Positions 35,517-43,684 of a stretch of DNA of 64,000 nt are shown here, piece after piece. The translations under genes and the position numbers were made by a program. The notes under the pieces were generated by a model. The model saw nothing but the letters and a program-made list of their open reading frames with translations. It was not told where the DNA came from and searched no databases. Source of the DNA: Actinomycetes bacterium (lineage in GTDB: Bacteria > Actinomycetota > Thermoleophilia > Solirubrobacterales > JACPNS01); contig JAEYBE010000048.1 in assembly GCA_023404495.1 (NCBI GenBank), positions 128,243 through 192,242 of the forward strand. Direction: 5' to 3'. The stretch's first letter is position 1. The number at the start of each line of letters is the position of its first letter.

Positions 35517-36283
35517 TGTCCGGCGGCGCGGTCGAAACGCTCGCCAACGCACTCGTCAATGCGCGCAGCGCGGTCGTGCTGACCGGCGCGGGCGTCTCGG
35601 TGCCGAGCGGCATCCCCGACTTCCGCACGCCCGAGAGCGGCATGTGGGCCAACGTCGACCCAATGGAGGTCGCACACATCGAAACCTTCCGCAGCGCTCC
35701 AGAGCGCTTCTGGAGCTTCTACGGCGAGCGCTTTGCGTCGCTGGGCGACAAGCGGCCCAACGGCGCGCATGAGGTGCTGGTCGAGTTAGAGAGCCGCGGG
35801 CTGATCGACGCCGTGATCACCCAGAACATCGATCGCCTGCACCACATGGCCGGCACCGAGGACCTGATCGAGGTCCACGGGTCGATCGAGACCTCTCGTT
35901 GTCTTGCCTGCGGTGCGGCCTACGAGCTCGAGTGGGTGCGCGATCAGGCCGCCGAGCACGGCGTCCCGCGCTGCACCGCATGCGACGAAGCGCCGCCGCT
36001 CAAGCCCGACGTCGTGCTCTTCGGTGAGATGCTTCCGGAGGCCGCGATCCAGCGCGCCTTCTCGCTTGCCGGTGGCGCCGATCTACTGATCGCCGTAGGC
36101 AGTTCACTGGTCGTTCATCCCGTTGCGGGCCTGCCGCAACTCACCTTGAAGCGCGGTGGAGAGCTGGCGGTGATCACCCAAGGCCCAACCCCCTACGACG
36201 ATGAGGCCGTCGTCAAGCTCGAAGGCGATGTCGAAGACGAGCTGACAGCGTTGCTGGACGCCGTCAACGCGATCAACACCTGA
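35516..36283 (+). CDS. cobB: Sirtuin (NAD-dependent protein deacylase)
   Basis: A 255-residue Sir2 protein: GAGVSVPSGIPDFRTPESGM, TQNIDRLHHMAG (NAD binding), catalytic His in IEVHGSIE, zinc Cys pairs CLAC and CTAC, then VLFGEMLPE and VGSSLVVHPVAGLP. It removes acyl groups from lysines using NAD. Its ATG shares one base with the stop of the beta-oxidation fusion (TGATG), suggesting coupled regulation of fatty-acid enzymes, some of which are known sirtuin targets in other bacteria; that link is inference here. A GTG at 35513 is an alternative start. Confidence 0.92.
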   Translation: MSGGAVETLANALVNARSAVVLTGAGVSVPSGIPDFRTPESGMWANVDPMEVAHIETFRSAPERFWSFYGERFASLGDKRPNGAHEVLVELESRGLIDAVITQNIDRLHHMAGTEDLIEVHGSIETSRCLACGAAYELEWVRDQAAEHGVPRCTACDEAPPLKPDVVLFGEMLPEAAIQRAFSLAGGADLLIAVGSSLVVHPVAGLPQLTLKRGGELAVITQGPTPYDDEAVVKLEGDVEDELTALLDAVNAINT

Positions 36284-36295
36284 TCGGCCCCAGAA

Positions 36296-36380
36296 CTGCG
36301 CACCTTTGGTGCGCAGTTGGATTTCGCGACGAACAAGGCGATAAACAAGCGGTAGTTAGCTGCGCAAGTTTGCTGCGCAG
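36296..36380 (-). repeat. 85-bp composite palindromic repeat, unit 3 (reverse orientation)
   Basis: Palindromes at 36296-36316 (perfect, loop TTT) and 36360-36380 (degenerate: CTGCGCA-AGTTTGC-TGCGCAG, 7-bp arms), 64 bp apart. On the minus strand the 43-bp spacer begins CTAACTACCGC. It starts 13 bp past the sirtuin stop. Confidence 0.88.
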
Positions 36381-36438
36381 TGAATTCGGCGCTTGACGAT
36401 CGATGCGCGCGCAACCCACGTCGTCGCGAGTCGCCTCA

Positions 36439-36523
36439 CTGCGCACCAAAGGTGCGCAGCTAACGATCCCGTGAACAAGGCCTTCTCGAACTCAAGCTGG
36501 AACTGCGCACCAACGGTGCGCAG
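36439..36523 (+). repeat. 85-bp composite palindromic repeat, unit 4 (forward orientation)
   Basis: Perfect palindromes at 36439-36459 (loop AAA) and 36503-36523 (loop AAC), 64 bp apart. The 43-bp spacer begins CTAACGATCCCGTGAACAAG. It is inverted relative to unit 3, with a 58-bp gap, copying the arrangement at 19546-19777. It ends 18 bp before the stop of the convergent wall-hydrolase gene. Confidence 0.9.
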
Positions 36524-36540
36524 TCGGAGGGGGTGGGGCG

Positions 36541-38787
36541 CTAGTCGCGGGCGCGCTTGGTCTTCTTGTTGACCTTGATCGCGTACGCCGAGGGCCTGGT
36601 GGGGACCTGCGGGTTCTTGATCTTGCCAATGTGGTTGAAGAGGCGCTGCCAGGTCTTCTTGGTCAGGCGCTGTCCGCCGCGCAGCTTGCCGTTGCGGTTG
36701 ATCTTGCCGTCCGCGCGGAAGCCGACGTGAATGTGGTCGGCGTGGTCGCCCATCGCCAGGGTGGCGCCGCCGATGTCAAACAGCGAGATGATCTGGTGCG
36801 GCTCGAGAACGCCCTGGAGCGTCATGATCTTGCGCACGACCTTCTCCATCAGGCCACCCGGCTGGTTGTTCTCGATCATCGACTTGCCGTTGATCGCGGC
36901 GATATCCACCGCGCTGCCGGTCGAGTGCTCAGAAACGTTGCCGGACGAAGTCAGCAGGCCGTGTCCGCTGACCAGGCTGCTGACGTAGGGGTGGTAGCCC
37001 TCGCTGTCGAGGAAGGCCAGCACCGAGAGCACGCGCCGGTCGATCTGGCCGGCCGCGATGTCCTGGCGGCCGCCGTCGTAGATCTTGATCGTCTTCTTGG
37101 CGAGGATGTAGCGCTCGAGTTCTTCCTTGCTCATCAGCAGGATCTGACCGATCGTGCGGTCGCCGGACTTGGCGACGAGCGGGTTGAGGCCGATCGCGCG
37201 GTAGACCGCGGTCGAGTCGAGCAGCTTCCAGCCGTCGAGGATCGGCTTGGGGTCGATCACCGGCGCGCCGCTGCCTGCGGGGCGCACCTGGAAGAAGGTG
37301 TACGGCGTGCGGCCGTTCTTCTGAGCGCCGAGGCGGCCGATGATCGTGCCGCCGATCAGCTTGGAGCCGACCTTCATCGGCTTGAGGACGACGTCTTCCT
37401 TCTTCAGGCCGTAGGGACGGGCGAAGTAGTTGTCAAAGGTCTCGTAGGAACCCATCGACTGGCCGCTGCCGATGTCATAGGTGCCAGCGCCGGCCGAGCG
37501 CTCGCGCTCGGGGTGGGCGTAGATGCGCTCGCGAGTGGAAACGCGCGGTCCGACCTGCTTGTCCGGGTCGGCGACGGCGCGGGCCTGGGCGGCCTCAACT
37601 TCGGCGCTGCTCTCGCCGCTCTTGCGCGGAACGGGGTAGAGCCTGGAGAGCGATCCAAGCTTTGCGTACTTGTAGTGGTTGCCGTAGTTGTCCTCAAGAA
37701 CGATGAAGTTGCCGTCCTTCTTGTTCTTGCCCATCTTCACGATCGTCGAGTCCTGCACGGAGATCGCGGGAGCGCCTTCGCGTGAGTAGATCCTCACGCC
37801 GTTGCGGCTGCCCGAACCCTCAACCACAGATGCAGCGTTGCCGCTCTTGACCTTCTTGGTCCGGGTGCTGACGGCGCCCTTGTATGTGGCGCGGGCGTAG
37901 ACCGGGAAGTGACCCTGAGTGAGGCCGGTCAGCGAGTCGATCACGACATCCGGCACGCCGGCGATCAGCTTCGCGCGAAGCATCACCTGGTCTACGTACC
38001 ACTGCGCGTGGTTGTAGGCGAAGACGGCACGCTCGATGTCGCCGTGACCACCGGCAGCCTTCAAGTACTTGGCTGCGGCGAAGATCGCGTCGACCGGGTT
38101 GTAGGGGTCCTTGACGCCGTCGTTGTTGGCGTCGACTCCATACATCTCCCAAGTCGCGGGCATGAACTGCATCCAGCCCAGCGCGCCGGCAGATGAAACG
38201 TTGAGGTTGCGGCCGTAGTCGGTCTCGATCTCGTTGATCGCGGCCAGCAGCTCCCAGCGGATGCCGTACTGCGTGCCGGCGGCCTGGTAGATCGGGAGCA
38301 GGAACGGCGGAATCTGGAATTGCTTGAGGACGAGGTTGGGGACGCTGACCGGTCCGCTCTCGAAGTCGTCCGAGACATCAAAGGGGTCTGGGGCGGTTGA
38401 GGTGCCGCCGTTGGAGCCGCCGCCCGAGCCGCCGCCGTCGCTGTCGACCGCGAGGCCGCGCTTGCGCGAGCTGCTCTTCTTCTTGGTGCTGCTCTTCTTC
38501 TCGGTCGAAGGCTTCTTGGTCGTGCCGCTGTCGCCGGTCGACTTGCTGCCGGAGTCGCTCGAACCGCTCGACCCTGACGAGCCGCCCGAAGGCTTCTTGG
38601 TCGTCGAGCCGGGAGACGATGGGCTGGTCGGGGTCGTGCTGTCGCTGCCGTCGGGGACGATCCCCGGGTTCTCGGCCTGTGCGCTCACGTCGGCGGACGC
38701 CGAGAAAGAGCTGTAGAGCACGCCAAGCAGGGCGCAGACGAGCGCCACGACGAGGATGGTTGACCTGTTAGATGAAGTGCCCTTCAC
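36541..38787 (-). CDS. Exported multidomain peptidoglycan hydrolase (lytic transglycosylase, degenerate M23-like, M15-like peptidase)
   Basis: About 748 residues. Signal or anchor (about 8-30); Ser/Thr/Lys/Pro-rich linker (about 40-140); SLT-type transglycosylase (about 150-265: AAINEIETDYGRNLNVSSAG with catalytic Glu, LGWMQFMPATWEMYG, VFAYNHAQWYVDQVM). A beta-rich M23-like domain follows (about 350-540: GNFIVLEDNYGNHYKYAKLG; FFQVRPAGSGAPVIDPKPIL) in which the usual HxH positions read KYAK and YTFF, so it is probably non-catalytic. A C-terminal M15-like zinc peptidase (about 620-700) has SEHSTGSAVDIAA and GDHADHIHVGF. GTG 38787 is chosen because CAGGG precedes it and the signal begins there. 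Confidence 0.82.
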   Translation of the reverse strand: MKGTSSNRSTILVVALVCALLGVLYSSFSASADVSAQAENPGIVPDGSDSTTPTSPSSPGSTTKKPSGGSSGSSGSSDSGSKSTGDSGTTKKPSTEKKSSTKKKSSSRKRGLAVDSDGGGSGGGSNGGTSTAPDPFDVSDDFESGPVSVPNLVLKQFQIPPFLLPIYQAAGTQYGIRWELLAAINEIETDYGRNLNVSSAGALGWMQFMPATWEMYGVDANNDGVKDPYNPVDAIFAAAKYLKAAGGHGDIERAVFAYNHAQWYVDQVMLRAKLIAGVPDVVIDSLTGLTQGHFPVYARATYKGAVSTRTKKVKSGNAASVVEGSGSRNGVRIYSREGAPAISVQDSTIVKMGKNKKDGNFIVLEDNYGNHYKYAKLGSLSRLYPVPRKSGESSAEVEAAQARAVADPDKQVGPRVSTRERIYAHPERERSAGAGTYDIGSGQSMGSYETFDNYFARPYGLKKEDVVLKPMKVGSKLIGGTIIGRLGAQKNGRTPYTFFQVRPAGSGAPVIDPKPILDGWKLLDSTAVYRAIGLNPLVAKSGDRTIGQILLMSKEELERYILAKKTIKIYDGGRQDIAAGQIDRRVLSVLAFLDSEGYHPYVSSLVSGHGLLTSSGNVSEHSTGSAVDIAAINGKSMIENNQPGGLMEKVVRKIMTLQGVLEPHQIISLFDIGGATLAMGDHADHIHVGFRADGKINRNGKLRGGQRLTKKTWQRLFNHIGKIKNPQVPTRPSAYAIKVNKKTKRARD

Positions 38788-38820
38788 GATCCCTGGTTCT
38801 TGCTCAGTGAAACCGGACAC

Positions 38821-38839
38821 GCACCGATCCATTCGGTGC
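38821..38839 (-). promoter_or_regulatory. Leader hairpin before the wall-hydrolase gene
   Basis: GCACCGA-TCCAT-TCGGTGC forms a 7-bp stem with a 5-nt loop, 34 nt upstream of the GTG start. It is a possible leader structure; function unknown. Confidence 0.35.
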
Positions 38840-39193
38840 CCCGCGAAGAACTCCCCTCTCGCGAGATCCGGACGTCGGAAAGATAGCGAGAAACCGCGTG
38901 GGCTTCCACTCGCGAAGGCGATTCCGCAAGCGCACTTTCGTGGGCGTGCGAGGGGCTGTGATCGATGAGCTGCATGCGTCGGTTAAGTCTTCTCTGTAGG
39001 CGTGATCGGCGGAGGTCGATCAGACCCGGTTTCGGAACGTCCGGTCCCGGCCCCAGGAGCGCCATGGAAGAGGCATCGACACAACCATTGCCGACCTTAA
39101 TCGCTGGCAGGTGAATTGGATGTGAAGTTTCCGCGAAGGCGGCGAAACATCGCTTGATTTCCGGGGGTATAAACCTCAAGTTGAGGGTTAGAA

Positions 39194-39223
39194 TTGCACG
39201 CTCTCCGGTCGTTTACGTATGCT
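39194..39223 (+). promoter_or_regulatory. Sigma-70-like promoter for the coiled-coil gene
   Basis: TTGCAC, an 18-bp spacer and TATGCT at 39218-39223. The ATG follows 9 nt after the -10 box with no Shine-Dalgarno, so transcription should start at or within 3 nt of the start codon. Confidence 0.6.
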
Positions 39224-39232
39224 GCTTGCCTG

Positions 39233-39571
39233 ATGGCCGATAAACACGACAAACGCAGCCAGGACGACGCGTCAGAGGGCATTGGCGGGATCGTCGACGA
39301 GCTTGCCAGCAGCTGGCTCGTCGGGGACGCGCTGACGCGGATCGTCGACGCCGGCGAGAAAGCCTTCCGGGCGCAGCAGACGGCGCTCTCCGCGCTGGGC
39401 CTGCCGTCCGGTTCTCAGTTCGAGAGCCTCACATTGCGGGTTCGCACGATCTTTCACCGGCTTGAAGAACTCGAGGACGAGCTCGACCGCTTGAGCGCGC
39501 GCATCGCGGCGCTTGAGGCCAAGCAGGCCGCTCCCGCCAAGGCGAGCACCCGCAAGCGCGCGTCCAAGTGA
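39233..39571 (+). CDS. Small coiled-coil protein of unknown function (phasin-like build)
   Basis: A 112-residue protein: a hydrophilic N-terminus, an amphipathic middle (GIGGIVDELASSWLVGDALTR), a strong coiled coil at about 70-97 (LTLRVRTIFHRLEELEDELD, RLSARIAALEAK) and a basic Ala/Lys-rich tail (APAKASTRKRASK). The build recalls phasins or small nucleoid proteins, but no signature confirms either. ATG 39233 is set by the promoter position. It lies just upstream of the FAS-II genes. Confidence 0.6.
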   Translation: MADKHDKRSQDDASEGIGGIVDELASSWLVGDALTRIVDAGEKAFRAQQTALSALGLPSGSQFESLTLRVRTIFHRLEELEDELDRLSARIAALEAKQAAPAKASTRKRASK

Positions 39572-39620
39572 CGCGCCACTCGATCGGCCCCCACACGAAC
39601 TAAGTAGAGTTCTGCGCTCC

Positions 39621-39644
39621 ATGAAGACCGAGGAGCGGCGATGA
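39621..39644 (+). CDS. Seven-codon leader ORF coupled to fabD
   Basis: ATG AAG ACC GAG GAG CGG CGA TGA encodes MKTEERR. Its TGA overlaps the fabD ATG (39641) as ATGA, and its GAGGAG is the fabD Shine-Dalgarno at proper spacing. TAGAGT at 39605-39610 lies 10 nt before its ATG, so a leaderless transcript would begin here. It may couple or tune fabD translation; whether it is translated is not known. Confidence 0.45.
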   Translation: MKTEERR

Positions 39645-40429
39645 GGGCGGGGCTCTTCCCCGGACAGGGCAGCCAGACCGCGGACATGCCCGTCGACACG
39701 GCCGGCCAGCAGCCGGCGATGTTCGAATGCTCGGTCGAGAGCTTTCGCTCTGCTGGCGTCGAGTGCGATCTCTTTGCGGGCCACTCGCTCGGCTCGTATG
39801 CGGCGCTGGTCGCCGCCGGCGCGATGAGCGCCGAGGACGGCGCGCGCGTCGTCGCTGAGCGTGGGCTGGCGATGGCCGCCGCGGCCAAGGAGCATCCCGG
39901 GGCGATGATCGCCCTGCTCGGTTGCACGCCCGAGGGCGCGGCCGAACTTGCAACCGAGTTTGACCTGACAGTCGCCAACGACAACGCGCCTGGCCAGATC
40001 GTTCTGACCGGCGCGATGGCCGGGGTCGAGGCGCTCGAAGGCGCCGAGCCGGTCGACCCGACCGCCGGAGAGGACGCGCGCCGGCTGCGGCTCAAGCGGC
40101 TCCCGGTCAGCGGGGCCTTTCACTCACCGCTGATTGCCTCTGCCGCCGAGCGCCTCTCTGCAGCGCTCGCCGACGTCGAGTTCGCCGACGCATCGCGGGT
40201 GATCGCCAACGGTTCAGCGCGCGAGTATGTGGATCCGCGACGCGAGCTCGCCGAAGAGCTGCTCGGTCCGGTGCGCTTCCGTGAATCGCTCCTCTACATG
40301 TGGGAGCTCGGTGTGACGGAGTTTGTCGAGTTCGAACCGGGCGGCGTGCTGACGGGATTGGTCAAGCGCACGCTCCCGGACGCGCGCGCGGTGAAGGTCG
40401 CCGATCTCGTCGCCGAAAGCAGGGCGTGA
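39641..40429 (+). CDS. fabD: Malonyl-CoA:ACP transacylase (FabD)
   Basis: 262 residues; transfers malonyl from CoA to ACP to feed FAS-II. Motifs: FPGQGSQ at 6-12, the nucleophile elbow GHSLGSYAAL with Ser at about 49, Gln/Arg-type helix, and catalytic His in VSGAFHSPLIASAAERL. In E. coli FabD the active Ser is at 92, so about 40 residues between GQGSQ and the elbow are missing; the rest aligns well in order. The start follows a GAGGAG inside a 7-codon leader ORF. It is the first gene of the FAS-II operon. Confidence 0.87.
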   Translation: MRAGLFPGQGSQTADMPVDTAGQQPAMFECSVESFRSAGVECDLFAGHSLGSYAALVAAGAMSAEDGARVVAERGLAMAAAAKEHPGAMIALLGCTPEGAAELATEFDLTVANDNAPGQIVLTGAMAGVEALEGAEPVDPTAGEDARRLRLKRLPVSGAFHSPLIASAAERLSAALADVEFADASRVIANGSAREYVDPRRELAEELLGPVRFRESLLYMWELGVTEFVEFEPGGVLTGLVKRTLPDARAVKVADLVAESRA

Positions 40430-40433
40430 CACT

Positions 40434-41444
40434 GTGACCCAGCTGCAGGCAAGCGAATCCCCGGCAGTCGGCTCTGGACGCACGCTGCGCGTCGCTGGGA
40501 TGCTCGGCTACGGGTGCGCCCAGCCGGGGAAGCTGGTGACTTCTGAAGAAGTCGCGGCGCGCTACGACCTGACCGCCGACTGGATCGTCGAGCGCACGGG
40601 CGTCGAGTCGCGCCGCATCCTGGATCTTGAGGCCGGCGAGAATCTAACCGGGCTGATCGCCAAGGCCGCGCGCGATGCGCTGGCGGTCGCAGGTCGCGAT
40701 GCTGGTGAGGTCGACCAGGTGATTGTCGCGACGATCACCCCGGACAATGTCTTCCCGGCACAGGCCGTCGCGGTGGCGGCGGAGATCGGCGTTCCTCAGA
40801 CCGCCCTCGTCTTTGACCTCTCCGCCGCATGCACCGGCTTTGTGAGCGCGCTCGGCCAGGCCGCCGCCGCGGTCGAGACCGGGCGTAGCGATCTGGCGCT
40901 GGTGATCGGCGCCGAGGCGCTCTCAAGGATCACGCCCTACGACGACCCCAAGAGCGCGCCGCTCTTCGGCGACGCCGCCGGCGCCGTGGTCGTCGGTCCG
41001 GTCGAGAGCGGCGGGATCGGACCGATCGTCGCCGGATACGACCACCAGCACCGCATCCTCTATTCCGACAGCGAGGACGGCAACGTGATCCGCATGCGCG
41101 GTCGCGAGACCTATTCGAACGCCGTAGCGCGGATGAGCGAAGTCATCCTCGGCGCGCTCGACGCGCGCGGAGCGACGCTCGATGACGTTGCGTTGCTCGT
41201 ACCGCACCAGGCGAACATCCGCATCGTCCAAGCGGTCGGCGAGAAGCTCGGGATCGATCCAGAGCGCGTCTCGACCCAGATCGCCGACGTCGGCAACACC
41301 TCCGCGGCGTCTATCCCGCTGGCTCTGCGCCGGGAGTACGAGGCTGGCCGGCTTGCCGAGGGCGGACTGATCGCGATGGCCGGATTCGGCGGTGGATTCG
41401 TCTACAGCGCGATCACCGCTGAGATCGAGGGGATCGCGCCATGA
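40434..41444 (+). CDS. fabH: 3-oxoacyl-ACP synthase III (FabH)
   Basis: 336 residues; starts fatty-acid synthesis by condensing an acyl-CoA with malonyl-ACP. Catalytic triad: Cys in FDLSAACTGFVSALGQA, His in LLVPHQANIRIVQAV, Asn in VGNTSAASIPLAL. GFGGGFVYSAIT is the C-terminal family motif. GTG start, 4 bp after the fabD stop, and the stop overlaps fabG (ATGA), so it is operonic. A roughly 20-residue N-terminal extension precedes RVAGMLGYGCAQP. Starter preference (acetyl or branched) cannot be read here. Confidence 0.93.
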   Translation: MTQLQASESPAVGSGRTLRVAGMLGYGCAQPGKLVTSEEVAARYDLTADWIVERTGVESRRILDLEAGENLTGLIAKAARDALAVAGRDAGEVDQVIVATITPDNVFPAQAVAVAAEIGVPQTALVFDLSAACTGFVSALGQAAAAVETGRSDLALVIGAEALSRITPYDDPKSAPLFGDAAGAVVVGPVESGGIGPIVAGYDHQHRILYSDSEDGNVIRMRGRETYSNAVARMSEVILGALDARGATLDDVALLVPHQANIRIVQAVGEKLGIDPERVSTQIADVGNTSAASIPLALRREYEAGRLAEGGLIAMAGFGGGFVYSAITAEIEGIAP

Positions 41445-42178
41445 ATGACACCGCCGAGAAGCGCGTCGCGCTCGTGACCGGTGCCTCGCGCGGGATCGGG
41501 CGGGCGACTGCCGAGCTGCTGGCGCGCTCCGGAAACGACGTCGCCATCACGTATTCGAGCGACGCCGACGGCGCGGCGGAGACGCTTGCGGCAATTGAGG
41601 CGGCTGGAGCCAAAGGGCTCGTTCTGCAGGCCGATGTGCGCAGCGCGGAATCTGTCGACGCTGCCTTCAAGGCGATCGAAGAGCAGCTCGGAGCTGTAAC
41701 CGTGCTCGTCAACAACGCCGGCGTGCGGCACGACAACCTTGCGCTGCGGCTCTCCGATGAGGATTGGGCCGACACGATCCAGACCAACCTGACCGGCGCC
41801 TTCAACTGTTCGCGCACCGCGCTGCGCGGAATGGTCCGCGCGCGCTGGGGGCGCATCGTGATGGTCTCATCGGTCGCCGGACTGCACGGAAATCCCGGGC
41901 AGGCGGCCTATGGAGCTTCGAAGGCCGGAATGGTCGGTCTGGCGCGCACGCTCGCCAAGGAGTACGCGCGCAAGAACGTCACGGTCAACGTCGTCGCGCC
42001 CGGGCCGGTCGCAACGGCGATGACCGAGGGCCTGGTCGAGAAGATCTCAGAGGCCGTCCCGCTGGGTCGGCCCGGTACGGTTCACGAGATCGCGGCCGCC
42101 GTCGCCTTTCTCGCGTCGGAGCCGGCCGCCTACATCACGGGCGCTGTGCTGCCGGTTGACGGCGGCATGACCGCCTGA
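41441..42178 (+). CDS. fabG: 3-oxoacyl-ACP reductase (FabG)
   Basis: A 245-residue SDR enzyme reducing 3-oxoacyl-ACP with NADPH. Rossmann motif TGASRGIGRATAELL, NNAGVRHD, catalytic Ser in VMVSSVAGLHG and YxxxK in AAYGASKAGMVGL; C-terminal YITGAVLPVDGGMTA. The ATG overlaps the fabH stop. Position inside the FAS-II operon supports fabG rather than another SDR. Confidence 0.93.
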   Translation: MNDTAEKRVALVTGASRGIGRATAELLARSGNDVAITYSSDADGAAETLAAIEAAGAKGLVLQADVRSAESVDAAFKAIEEQLGAVTVLVNNAGVRHDNLALRLSDEDWADTIQTNLTGAFNCSRTALRGMVRARWGRIVMVSSVAGLHGNPGQAAYGASKAGMVGLARTLAKEYARKNVTVNVVAPGPVATAMTEGLVEKISEAVPLGRPGTVHEIAAAVAFLASEPAAYITGAVLPVDGGMTA

Positions 42179-42231
42179 TTGGCAGAACCAAGTTTTGCAA
42201 CACCAACACTGACGAAAGGTCCGATTCAGAA

Positions 42232-42471
42232 ATGGCTGTGACTGCAGAAGAAGTCCTGAACAAGATCAAGGAGATCGTCCCCAAGTTCGGCGTCAACCCG
42301 GACGACGTGCAGGACTCGTCGACGCTTGAAGACCTCGACATGGACTCGCTCGATGTCGTCGAGATCATGCAGGCGATCGAAGACGACATGGGCATTCGCG
42401 TGCCCGATGAAGACCTTGAAGACCTGACCACGATCGGCGACGCCGTAGCTGCGGTCGTCAAGAACGGCTAG
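42232..42471 (+). CDS. acpP: Acyl carrier protein (AcpP)
   Basis: A 79-residue acidic four-helix protein with the phosphopantetheine attachment motif DLDMDSLDVVEIMQAIEDD (Ser about 39). It carries growing acyl chains. GAAAGG lies about 12 nt before ATG. The 53-bp gap from fabG and strong acidic codons match the usual independently tuned acpP expression. It is followed 18 bp later by fabF. Confidence 0.96.
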   Translation: MAVTAEEVLNKIKEIVPKFGVNPDDVQDSSTLEDLDMDSLDVVEIMQAIEDDMGIRVPDEDLEDLTTIGDAVAAVVKNG

Positions 42472-42489
42472 TCCGTTCAGTCGCGCGCG

Positions 42490-43677
42490 ATGCCTGCAGC
42501 ACCGCTGACCAAAGTCGTGATCACCGGCATCGGGGCGATCTCGCCCGGTGGCGTGGGCGCCGACGGCCTCTGGGAGGCCGCGATCGCCGGTCGATCGCTC
42601 CCCGAGGGCGACGTCGCAGTGAGTCCGGACATCACGGACATGCTCACAATCAAGGAGTCGCGCAGACTCGACAAGTTCGCGCGCTTCGGTCTGATCGCCG
42701 CCCGTGAGGCCGTCGAGCACGCCGGCGTTGACTTCTCCGAGCTCGACCGCGAGCGCTGCGGCGCCGTCGTCGGCACCGGAATCGGCGGCTTTGAGACGAT
42801 CGACGACGGCATGGAGATCCTGCGCACGAAGGGTGAGCGCATGGTCCCAGCGACCAGCGTGCCAATGCTGATGCCCAACGCCGCGATCGCCGCGGTGACC
42901 AAGGACTTCGGCATCTGGGGTCCCGGGCACTGCGTCGTGAGCGCCTGCGCGTCAGGCAACCACTCGATCGGTGAGGCCAAGCGGATGATCGAGTACGGAC
43001 ACGCGGATCTCGTCGTCGCCGGTTCGGCTGAGACCGCAAATCGTCCGCTGGCGACCAGCGCGTTCCGCGCGATGGGGGCGATGACGTCGAAGGGCGTCTC
43101 GCGCCCGTTTGACGCCGAGCGCGACGGGTTCGTGATGGGCGAGGGGGCCGGGATGCTGATCCTTGAGTCCGAAGAGCACGCCGCTGCTCGCGGCGCCCGC
43201 GTGCTCGCCGAGCTCGCCGGCTACGGCGCGACCAACGACGCCTTCCACCTCGTGCAGCCCGACCCCGAGGGTCGCGGCGCGAAGTCGGCGATGACCAAGG
43301 CGATCAAGGAAGCCGGGATCGTCCCGACGGACATCGACTACATCAACGCGCACGGCACCAGCACGCCCTACAACGACCTCTCCGAGACGAAGGCCGTCAA
43401 GGCCGTCTGGGACGGCGCGACCCCGCCGCCGATGTCGTCGACCAAATCGCTAGTCGGTCACATGATGGGCGCGTCCGGCTCGATCGAAGCGGTTGTCGCC
43501 GTCAAGTCGATCCTCGAGAACCGCGCGCACCCTACGGTGAACCTGAACACTCCGGACCCGGAGTGCGACCTCGATTACATCCCCGAGGGCGTTCGCGAAT
43601 TTGAGATCAACACCGTGCTCTCGAACTCGTTCGGATTCGGCGGGCACAACGCCTGTCTCGTCTTCAAGGCCGCATAG
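42490..43677 (+). CDS. fabF: 3-oxoacyl-ACP synthase II (FabF)
   Basis: A 395-residue elongating ketosynthase: VITGIGAISPGGVG, active Cys in VVSACASGNHSIGEA, His residues in INAHGTSTPYNDLSETKA and STKSLVGHMMGASGSIEAVV, and the C-terminal NSFGFGGHNACLVF. It condenses malonyl-ACP with acyl-ACP. It lies directly after acpP as in many bacteria. One KAS II gene is seen in the window, with no KasB-like second copy. Confidence 0.95.
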   Translation: MPAAPLTKVVITGIGAISPGGVGADGLWEAAIAGRSLPEGDVAVSPDITDMLTIKESRRLDKFARFGLIAAREAVEHAGVDFSELDRERCGAVVGTGIGGFETIDDGMEILRTKGERMVPATSVPMLMPNAAIAAVTKDFGIWGPGHCVVSACASGNHSIGEAKRMIEYGHADLVVAGSAETANRPLATSAFRAMGAMTSKGVSRPFDAERDGFVMGEGAGMLILESEEHAAARGARVLAELAGYGATNDAFHLVQPDPEGRGAKSAMTKAIKEAGIVPTDIDYINAHGTSTPYNDLSETKAVKAVWDGATPPPMSSTKSLVGHMMGASGSIEAVVAVKSILENRAHPTVNLNTPDPECDLDYIPEGVREFEINTVLSNSFGFGGHNACLVFKAA

Positions 43678-43684
43678 AACTGCG

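Larger units (their letters stand above)
38788..39232. other. 445-bp divergent intergenic region
   Basis: No credible coding frame. It separates the wall-hydrolase gene (-) from the small coiled-coil gene (+). Visible elements are a perfect 7-bp-stem hairpin at 38821-38839, a TCTCGCGAGA palindrome at 38857-38866, a CCTCAAGTTGAGG inverted repeat near 39174-39186 and the + strand promoter at 39194-39223. I looked for a c-di-AMP (ydaO) riboswitch before the hydrolase gene and did not find its core. Confidence 0.5.

Noticed and set aside
38788..39180. c-di-AMP (ydaO) riboswitch upstream of the wall hydrolase
   Set aside because: Such riboswitches often precede actinobacterial wall hydrolases, but the conserved GGGTGAAT and CCGTCAGCTAAC-type segments are absent.
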